From assembly GCA_964631745.1 (NCBI GenBank), contig CAZVWV010000008.1, positions 1 to 48,658 on the forward strand: a DNA stretch of 48,658 nucleotides, written 5' to 3'. This document shows, piece after piece, positions 42,841-48,658 of this stretch. How positions within the stretch are numbered: position 1 is the stretch's first letter; the number at the start of each line of letters is the position of its first letter. The position numbers and the translations under genes were made by a program. This DNA comes from CAZVWV01 sp964631745. GTDB lineage: Bacteria; Bdellovibrionota_C; UBA2361; JBGSMV01. The notes beneath the pieces were generated by a model that was not told the DNA's origin, did not search any database, and saw only the letters and a list, made by a program, of their open reading frames with translations.

Positions 42841-44856
42841 TTGGACAAGTACTCATCCCCCAAGAAATTAGCTCTAAAAATGATTCCCTTGCTCGAGAGT
42901 GCTTTGGGCGACTCGGAGGTCAAACATAGGCAACTCCTCTTTGCTTTGGTTCTCCTTGGCTATACGGGGCAGAGTGCCCAGGCGGACTTATCGAACAGCG
43001 ATATATTGGAGGCGCTTAGGGCGCGTGGAGCGCATTACAGGACCGGCCTCTTCACTGATTTTGATTTTGAGCTCTTATCTGAACATTCCAAGCCGATCTC
43101 GGCTCTTTATCAGCAACTTCGACCGATTTGCGCGCATATGTCAGTAGATACGCTTGGCTTCCTTTACGAAAGGCTTCTCAATCACACAAAAATTAAGAAT
43201 GAAGGTGTGATCTATACGCCGCCCGAGGTGGTGAAGTTCATGGTGGCAAGCTCAATCAATGCAGTACGTGAACGCTCGCCGAATCTCCCTATTTCTATTC
43301 TGGACCCCGCTTGCGGCTCGGGCTTGTTTCTTCTCGAAGGCCTGAGATTTCTCGCCAACGCCTATCCTGAGGTGGAGAAAACTTGGATTATCCAGCACTG
43401 CTTATTTGGCGCAGATAAGGACCCAAAAGCCGTACAGCTAGCCCAGTTGTCGTTGCAGTTGGAGCTCGAACGTGACACACAACTTCCTCTGTTTGCCCAG
43501 AAACAAGTGCTCGACTTGTCTTCAAACTTTGCATGCGGCAATAGCTTGATCTCTCCTGAACTCGTAGGGGAGATCGATCGCGATTCCGCCAAAGAGCTAG
43601 GCGCAATAGATTTCAAGGTGAGTTTCCCAGCCATAATGAGCCAGGGTGGTTTTGACTGCGTGGTCGGAAATCCGCCATACGGCCTCTCACGCGAGGAACG
43701 CCTTAGCGCCCAAGAGAACTCTTTACTCAAACAGCTATACGAAGAGTATCGCCACGGAAAGGTGAACAAGTATCAGCTCTTCATCACCAAGGGATACGAA
43801 CTTTTGCGAAAAGGCGGTGAGATTTCGCTGATTGTGCCAAACTCTTGGCTCGGAATTGAGAGCGCTCGCAATCTTAGAAAACTTCTGGTAAGCGAGGGCG
43901 CCCTTCATCACATTTATATAAACGAGTATAATGTCTTTCCGGAGATCGCCGTCGAAACCGTGGTCTTTCAAGCCACAAAAGTTGGCGGTTATCCAAGCTT
44001 TGATATTCAACGGGTTGGTTTGGGATTCTCAATTAAGGATGGCTCGCTAGTGCAGGTGCCTATAACAAGCTGTAACGAAGAGAACGCCTGGCGCATCCCC
44101 CTACATTGGTCAACCGAGCACAATCAGGTGCTTGAACACTTAGCACAGCACGCGGTCCCGCTAGAGAGCGAGCAGTTTGGTTTCACCGCCATGATTGCGT
44201 TACAGGCCTACGCAGCCGGGCGCGGAATGCCGCCGCAAACTTTAGAACACTCTGAAACACGCGCCTTTCACAACCGCGAAAAATTGACGGAAGACCACAT
44301 CCCCTATCTTGAGGGGAAAGACATCGGGCGCTATGCACTAAGTTGGTCCGGCGAATATCTGCATCACGGCCCCTGGCTGGCAGAGCCACAGCAGCCGGAG
44401 CGCTTCCAAGGTCCGCGCATAGTATTGCGTGAAATATTGGGCCCAAGGCCCAATATTGTTCAGGCGACATACGTAGACGAGCCATATTTCTACAACAAAT
44501 CTGTGCTGCATATCTTAATAGCAGGCGAAGCCGCAAAAGAACGCGCCTATGCCCTGCTCGCAGTGTTAAACTCGAAACTGACCTCCTTTCAGATATTAGT
44601 AAACGGAAGAAAATCGCAACGCCGGGTTTTTCCAAAGATACTCTGTTCGGATCTGAAAAATCTTTTCCTGCCAAACGACTTTGATAGATATGTGCCCGAC
44701 CTTGCTAGGCTCTGTGAGCAGCGATTAAGCACAACCGATCCGCGCAAGGGCGCAGGCATTGAAACGGAGATCGACACGCTGGTGTTCGGCGCTTACCAGT
44801 TGAAGAATTCGGATGTTGAGGCAGTTGAGGGATTGCTATCGCGGGCAGGGCGATAG
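42841..44856 (+). CDS. Eco57I-type adenine-specific DNA methyltransferase (orphan)
   Basis: A 671-residue N6-adenine methyltransferase. Residues ~100-400 hold the catalytic domain: motif I DPACGSGLFLLEG near 156 (SAM site) and NPPYG near 276 (motif IV). A specificity half follows (from ~400, with EGKDIGRY, LREILGPRP, and NSKLTSFQILVNGRKSQRRVFPKI typical of TaqI-like target-recognition domains). No PD-(D/E)XK nuclease domain and no cognate endonuclease gene is visible, so it is likely a solitary methylase or the survivor of a type IIG-like system. A TTG start with AAGG upstream is used; a Met at residue 14 is an alternative. Confidence 0.85.
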   Translation: MDKYSSPKKLALKMIPLLESALGDSEVKHRQLLFALVLLGYTGQSAQADLSNSDILEALRARGAHYRTGLFTDFDFELLSEHSKPISALYQQLRPICAHMSVDTLGFLYERLLNHTKIKNEGVIYTPPEVVKFMVASSINAVRERSPNLPISILDPACGSGLFLLEGLRFLANAYPEVEKTWIIQHCLFGADKDPKAVQLAQLSLQLELERDTQLPLFAQKQVLDLSSNFACGNSLISPELVGEIDRDSAKELGAIDFKVSFPAIMSQGGFDCVVGNPPYGLSREERLSAQENSLLKQLYEEYRHGKVNKYQLFITKGYELLRKGGEISLIVPNSWLGIESARNLRKLLVSEGALHHIYINEYNVFPEIAVETVVFQATKVGGYPSFDIQRVGLGFSIKDGSLVQVPITSCNEENAWRIPLHWSTEHNQVLEHLAQHAVPLESEQFGFTAMIALQAYAAGRGMPPQTLEHSETRAFHNREKLTEDHIPYLEGKDIGRYALSWSGEYLHHGPWLAEPQQPERFQGPRIVLREILGPRPNIVQATYVDEPYFYNKSVLHILIAGEAAKERAYALLAVLNSKLTSFQILVNGRKSQRRVFPKILCSDLKNLFLPNDFDRYVPDLARLCEQRLSTTDPRKGAGIETEIDTLVFGAYQLKNSDVEAVEGLLSRAGR

Positions 44857-44883
44857 CTCTGGCTTAGAACCTTCGCTATTTGA

Positions 44884-45653
44884 CTATTTCAATTTGACTA
44901 TTTCACCGGCCCAGAGCATTTGGCAGAACAACTCCCACGGTAAGATCTCTAGTTTGTCAGCGGTCACGCGAGGCTGCGAGTCACGAGAAACAACCATGGA
45001 TCGTCTCGCCTTAAACTCCTCTAACATGCTTCGCATCCCCTTCAATTCATTATTCCCCACAGTTAGCGAAGATTTAAACTCGATCGCAACATCCATCTCA
45101 CCAAGTATCAAATCAACCTCTTGGCCGGAGTGCGTTCGCCAGTAACTCATTTTGAAATCTTTTTGGCGTCGGTGCTCAAAAAAGGAACTGGTAACCCGCC
45201 GTTTTTTAAATAGTGCGGCAGGTGCCCTACTCCAATTTCTTGTGTGGTTAACGGGAACATGAAATAATTAATCGCCCGCCCACCCAGAAGGTTCTTTGCC
45301 TGGCGCATTAATTTCCGCGCGCTCGATCCACACAGAACAAATCGCTTGGCGCTGTTTTCGAGTAGCCAGTGCACCTCGTCTAATAGTGCGGGAACTTTCT
45401 GGACTTCATCAATGATTACTAAAGACGATTCGTTTGCTTGGACCCGTTCTCTGAACAAATTCGGTTTAACCAGGTACTCTGCGCGCACTTCAGACTTTAA
45501 CAAGTCAACCCAAAATGCATCCGGAAAAGCCGCTCTCAAGTGTGTGGTCTTGCCAACTTGCCGTGCCCCCCAAAGAAAGGTAGCGGGAGAACCATGCAGC
45601 GGGTTAATCAAAAAATCTAAGTTAACTATCCGTTTAATTTCAGCTATTTGCAT
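44884..45653 (-). pseudogene. AAA ATPase (DUF4143-type) with internal deletion
   Basis: Two pieces of one gene. The N-terminal piece (45653 down to 45147, 168 codons) has Walker A GARQVGKTT near residue 29-37 and Walker B SLVIIDEVQKVP. The C-terminal piece (45150 down to 44884, 88 codons) has the DUF4143 nuclease-like ending with YWRTHSGQEVDLILGE and IEFKSS. They overlap by four bases (ATGA) in different frames, and roughly 130 residues typical of the middle are missing, so a deletion joined them out of frame. Expression of the separate pieces is possible but a working protein is unlikely. The gene ends 27 bp from the methyltransferase end. Confidence 0.8.
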
Positions 45654-45668
45654 ATCAGTACGCCTAGC

Positions 45669-45718
45669 AACGATTTTCGTGCAATTCGGTGGTCATGTTA
45701 ACGATTTTCACGAAAATC
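45669..45718. promoter_or_regulatory. AACGATTTTC repeats upstream of the ATPase gene
   Basis: AACGATTTTC occurs at 45669-45678 and 45700-45709; the second copy is part of an imperfect palindrome GATTTTCACGAAAATC (45703-45718). Located 15-65 bp upstream of the ATPase start codon, it resembles an operator. Confidence 0.4.
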
Positions 45719-45758
45719 CACTTAATTCAAACATTACGAATAGTTATAGCCATAATAT

Positions 45759-45999
45759 GTAGCTGCTCAAAAACCCCGGGCAAATTACAAACGCGGCGCA
45801 GAGTAGGGATATTATGGAGTGCCGACGACTCGTCGGACGGTGCCACGTAGCGGCACAAATTCTTGGGCCGATAGGCAGCACAGCCGGTGCGAGCAGGTGG
45901 TGGCTACGCCCTAAACGATAATGCCACTATAACCACCGGCCGACGAGTCGTCGGCGCTACTTAATATCCCTGCTTCGCCCGGGGTTTTTGAGCAAATAC
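45759..45999 (+). mobile_element. MITE-like fold-back element A, copy 2, with 8-bp target duplication
   Basis: A 241-bp element flanked by CATAATAT on both sides (45751-45758 and 46000-46007). Terminal inverted repeats share GTA and GCTCAAAAACCCCGGGC. Inside, both arms continue with GGGATATTA and a CCGACGACTCG palindrome, so most of the element folds back on itself. No coding capacity. It matches copy 1 at 26933-27184 in the opposite orientation. Of the gene-free stretch 45654-46183, it occupies the middle; the rest holds the ATPase promoter region and a PIN-domain remnant. Confidence 0.9.
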
Positions 46000-46059
46000 C
46001 ATAATATCTACTGCCATGAGGGTTGAGGGTTACGTGAGGGACTACTTTTAATCGCTGCG

Positions 46060-46143
46060 CTAATCACGAACAGGTAGATTTTTTAACACCCGCAGCCCGG
46101 GAATCTTCGAGAAGTGCTGGTCGGATGTCAGCACGGCACCAGG
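46060..46143 (-). pseudogene. VapC/PIN-domain toxin remnant
   Basis: A minus-strand frame of 27 codons ending at 46060 reads GAVLTSDQHFSKIPGLRVL before the stop. This closely resembles the conserved C-terminal LTSDxHF-xIPGLRVL of VapC-type PIN RNases. The rest of the toxin and any antitoxin are absent. Confidence 0.55.
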
Positions 46144-46183
46144 AGATTAAAATGTGGGAGCAACAATGAACGCCAATGATTAA

Positions 46184-47266
46184 TTACCCTTCATAGGGCA
46201 CAAAGCTAGTACCCACTACTTTAAAAAACCTGGGCTCTCTTTTGACTCCACCCTTAGGATCAAAAGTAATTCTGCCCGAAGCTCCGTCCCATCCGATTTT
46301 AAGCATCTGCTGTTTTACCAAAGTGGGATCAAAACTATGGGCTGCCACTATAGCCCTTTCGTAAAGATGGACTGCATCATAGCCCGTATCAGAAGAGATT
46401 CCAGGGCGTTCTTTAAATCGTTTGACATATTTATCGGTAAACTCTGGAGAGGCTTCCGGGAAGTTACAAAATATGGTTCCTTCCAATGCTCCGTTAACAG
46501 CCTTAATCATACTCTGGTCAAGGTGAACTGCCATGAAATTGCCGGTGTAGCCCATTTCTCTCAAGTATCTCGCCGCTGCTCGCATATGGACAAAAAGCGT
46601 AAACAAGACCACATCGGGTTTGGTAGCCACAATCTTCAACACCTCGGGCCGCACGTCGGCACTTGTTGGCAGCGGCTCCACAGATGCCACTATCTTCCCA
46701 CCTTGCCGAGCAATTTCATATGAAAAATTGCGTGCTTGGTCGGCTGCCCATGGATCTTGCGCGGATACGATAGCCGCATTCCGCCAAGCGTTCCTAGCTG
46801 CAAGCCTGGCAAGCGCCTGAGTTCCAATTTTATCAGGCGGTCGCAAGTTGAATATATTATCCGACGCCTCATTAAAATCACTAACCCCAACGGAAGGAGA
46901 AACTATGATAATTTCGCTCCGTGATCTAAAGAATGGAATCAGCGGCATTCCGGCCGGCGACCAGCTGGGGCCAATAAAGAAATGGACCTCAGGATCTAGC
47001 GCAAGGCTACGAAACGCTTCTACCGCGTAACGAGCCGATTCACCGTCCCGCGAATCTTGTGTAACTATTTCAACCCTTTGTCCAAGCAACCCGCCGCTAT
47101 TGTTAATTTCGTCAACCGCAATCTGAATCCCGTGTAGCGCCGCCATTCCCGTCGCGGCGCAACCGCCTGTTTGACAAAGCAGCACTCCAACTTTTACTGG
47201 TTTGCTCTGTGCAACAGCAACGGAAGCGCTAAGTCCAACAAAGATCAGAATTAGTAAATATCGCAT
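46184..47266 (-). CDS. Periplasmic substrate-binding protein, branched-chain amino acid (LivJ-like) family
   Basis: ABC-transporter receptor of the type I periplasmic binding-protein fold, ~360 residues. A signal peptide (~1-19, MRYLLILIFVGLSASVAVAQ) is followed by VKVGVLLCQTGGCAATGMAALHGIQIAVDEIN near the start and a FIGPSWSPAGMPLIPF ligand-site segment near residue 95, typical of Leu/Ile/Val, amide or urea receptors. No permease or ATPase genes are nearby, so it is an orphan receptor in this window. The ATG at 47266 avoids an upstream Met (47287) that precedes the signal peptide. Ligand unknown. Confidence 0.85.
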   Translation of the reverse strand: MRYLLILIFVGLSASVAVAQSKPVKVGVLLCQTGGCAATGMAALHGIQIAVDEINNSGGLLGQRVEIVTQDSRDGESARYAVEAFRSLALDPEVHFFIGPSWSPAGMPLIPFFRSRSEIIIVSPSVGVSDFNEASDNIFNLRPPDKIGTQALARLAARNAWRNAAIVSAQDPWAADQARNFSYEIARQGGKIVASVEPLPTSADVRPEVLKIVATKPDVVLFTLFVHMRAAARYLREMGYTGNFMAVHLDQSMIKAVNGALEGTIFCNFPEASPEFTDKYVKRFKERPGISSDTGYDAVHLYERAIVAAHSFDPTLVKQQMLKIGWDGASGRITFDPKGGVKREPRFFKVVGTSFVPYEG

Positions 47267-47322
47267 ATGATTATTTGGAATACACACGGTGAGGAATGTT
47301 TTGCCGCTTTAGTTGTACCGCT

Positions 47323-47520
47323 TTAGCGGCACCTCCCGCAAGTTATCGAATCGTGGTTTGAGCTTGTTAAGCTACGCAAACAGTAGTCCATCGCCAGCGC
47401 GTTTAAAATTGCCGCGGAGTCAAGAAGCGAAGACGATGAACTTTTGCCAGTATAAATATTCCCAACGATCGCCCGAGGTTGGACACCTGTAATACCGGGA
47501 AATAGCTCACAACATTGGTA
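47323..47520 (-). pseudogene. Possible remnant of a restriction-methylase specificity region
   Basis: A minus-strand open frame of ~65 codons without a start codon contains PRAIVGNIYTGKSSSSSLLD, then AILNALAMDYCLRSLTSS. The second part resembles the N-S-x-x-x-DY-xR segment near the C-terminus of type IIG enzymes. With the orphan methylase nearby it may be debris of a second restriction system. This is a weak call. Confidence 0.3.
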
Positions 47521-47558
47521 AAATTACCTGAGAATAATCTTAGCGCCTTAGGTGCATT

Positions 47559-47587
47559 TTGACTTGGGGTGATATTGGCAATATCAT
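47559..47587 (+). promoter_or_regulatory. Promoter with operator palindrome
   Basis: TTGACT (47559-47564) and TATCAT (47582-47587) are separated by 17 bases. A palindrome TGATATTG-G-CAATATCA (47570-47586) covers the spacer and most of the -10 box. It should drive the gene at 47633, and a repressor on the palindrome would block it. Apart from this and the remnant at 47323, nothing else is seen in 47288-47632. Confidence 0.65.
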
Positions 47588-47632
47588 TTTGGGAAAATAC
47601 AGAACATTAGCTAGCATCGCACATAACATTAT

Positions 47633-48109
47633 ATGATAGAACCTGCGCGAGAAAACCCCCAAGATAAAGCGCCTGAGAGTTGTGCACCTGAACGAGACCT
47701 TTCAGTTCAGTCCATCATTGACAGGGTAAATGCGCGGCCAATGAAATCAACTAATTTGCATCATATGTTCGTGGGACCCGAACATATGAATGAGTTAATT
47801 GAAGAGTCGAACCGACTTAAGAAAGAAGAACTTGGTTCGATCTGGACAGAGTTTCTTGAAAGGCATCCTGCACTTGTGGCGCGAGCAGTCAAAGCTGTAC
47901 GAGCTTATCTTAAAGTGCATGCGCTAAGTGCCTCGAAAAATGATTTGCTGCAAATGCATCGAAACGGTCAAGGCGCTGAAGCGGAAAGAATCGCGCTCGA
48001 CAAGAAGATAAGAGAAGCTCCATATTTAACGGAAAGACAGGCAGCTGTAGACGCTTGCTTTGATGCCCTTGTTGAACTTGGCGCTGACGTTATTTTACTG
48101 AGGAGATAG
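47633..48109 (+). CDS. Hypothetical helical protein
   Basis: A 158-residue soluble protein of unknown family. The N-terminal ~30 residues are Glu/Pro-rich and disordered. The rest is helical, rich in Glu, Arg, Lys and Ala (EELGSIWTEFLERHPALVARAVKAVRAYLKVHA). It is preceded by a strong promoter/operator but no clear ribosome binding site. It probably shares a transcript with the next gene 22 bp downstream. Confidence 0.55.
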   Translation: MIEPARENPQDKAPESCAPERDLSVQSIIDRVNARPMKSTNLHHMFVGPEHMNELIEESNRLKKEELGSIWTEFLERHPALVARAVKAVRAYLKVHALSASKNDLLQMHRNGQGAEAERIALDKKIREAPYLTERQAAVDACFDALVELGADVILLRR

Positions 48110-48131
48110 TTGTGCTAGCTTTTAGTATTGT

Positions 48132-48569
48132 ATGTCAAAAATCGTAAAGCCGAGTCACTTTTCACAAAATTTTCTTGAGGCGTTCAGAACACGCTATCCA
48201 AATTTTGCGACTCAGATCCAGGTTGAAGTTAAATCCAACAATTTTGGCGACTCTTTGGTTATTCGACGCCCCTCACCTTCTGAGCAATCGGGTGAGCTGC
48301 TCCTGCTTACGGAAAATGAAGAAATTACTATTGCGTTTGCTAACCTTTTTCATTGTCATTGCGCGGACTCAGAAGAGGCCTTTAGTTTTCTAGATGAATT
48401 ATTTGGTGAGGCGCTCTGTGTGGCGGCGTTTTACGATGGCGAGAAAGCGTTAGGCGGCTGCACTTTTGCGGCCGGAGAGGATCCTTTAACGCAGGGATTT
48501 GACGATGCAACCCGAGTCTGCGCGAGATCTTGGAACGGAAAATTTAATTTTGATTTGAAAAAGAGCTAG
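48132..48569 (+). CDS. Hypothetical protein
   Basis: A 145-residue soluble protein of unknown family. It mixes beta strands and loops (SLVIRRPSPSEQSGELLLLTENEEITIAFANLFHCHC) and contains five Cys, of which C-H-C is adjacent. No membrane segment or signal. Likely co-transcribed with the upstream gene; the window ends 89 bp later. Confidence 0.55.
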   Translation: MSKIVKPSHFSQNFLEAFRTRYPNFATQIQVEVKSNNFGDSLVIRRPSPSEQSGELLLLTENEEITIAFANLFHCHCADSEEAFSFLDELFGEALCVAAFYDGEKALGGCTFAAGEDPLTQGFDDATRVCARSWNGKFNFDLKKS

Positions 48570-48658
48570 CCAACAAACTGATGCAGTTGACGCGAAGATC
48601 CTGGCCGCCGGGTTCAATAACTTAACGCAACACCGTTCAGTGAAGTAATTGTAACAGA

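Noticed and set aside
42841..44856. BREX PglX or a full type IIG restriction enzyme
   Set aside because: The protein has only 671 residues, lacks a nuclease domain, and no other BREX genes are present.

Overview
The window comes from a diderm (Gram-negative), aerobic bacterium with roughly balanced base composition. It carries an LpxL-type lipid A acyltransferase, GalU, a heptose-nucleotide enzyme, a giant cyclic beta-1,2-glucan synthase and a complete alternative complex III (ACIII). The mix suggests a deltaproteobacterial-type or neighbouring lineage, but nothing here fixes the taxon. A run of ten Ns inside rnhB marks a scaffold joint, so the sequence is probably a draft or metagenomic assembly.

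Layout. 1-210: the tail of an rRNA operon (5S rRNA and its terminator), then a TrmH/SpoU methyltransferase. 1425-3857: minus-strand genes for a pseudo-receiver/HTH regulator, YraN, RNase HII and a small membrane protein. 4056-8545: a LOG-family hydrolase, galU, a fused heptose-phosphate nucleotidyltransferase/phosphatase, and envelope proteins. 8750-9588: an overlapping small-ORF/nucleotidyltransferase pair that looks like a toxin-antitoxin module. 9628-12292: two convergent secreted proteins with Asp-rich, calcium-binding-like motifs. 12441-14417: acetoacetyl-CoA synthetase. 14599-22032: actABCDEF, encoding ACIII (quinol to cytochrome c electron transfer). 22051-23784: a polytopic membrane protein. 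24736-31493: rpmF-plsX, fabG, acpP, glyA-nrdR-ribE-ribBA (fatty acid, one-carbon and riboflavin metabolism). 31716-32331: a HigBA toxin-antitoxin locus. 32622-42684 (minus): cyclic glucan synthase, lipid A acyltransferase and a truncated glycosyltransferase. 42841-48569: an accessory stretch with an orphan Eco57I-like DNA methyltransferase, several gene remnants, a branched-chain amino-acid type binding protein and two unknown genes behind a clear promoter/operator.

The most striking non-coding content is a set of fold-back elements. Family A has two ~240-bp copies in opposite orientation; one has a perfect 8-bp target-site duplication. Element E (178 bp, arms ~86 nt) ends a truncated glycosyltransferase gene. 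Element C (24325-24565) is a doubly nested inverted repeat. Element D lies on the plsX stop codon, a small palindrome F follows the higA stop codon, and element B follows trmH. Several begin exactly at stop codons. None encodes a protein, so they look like non-autonomous (MITE-like) elements mobilised in trans, or elements reused as terminators or RNA structures. Separately, glyA has a promoter followed by a ~160-nt leader with two hairpins, the second a perfect 21-bp stem touching the ribosome binding site. That leader is a good candidate for an undescribed cis-regulatory RNA.
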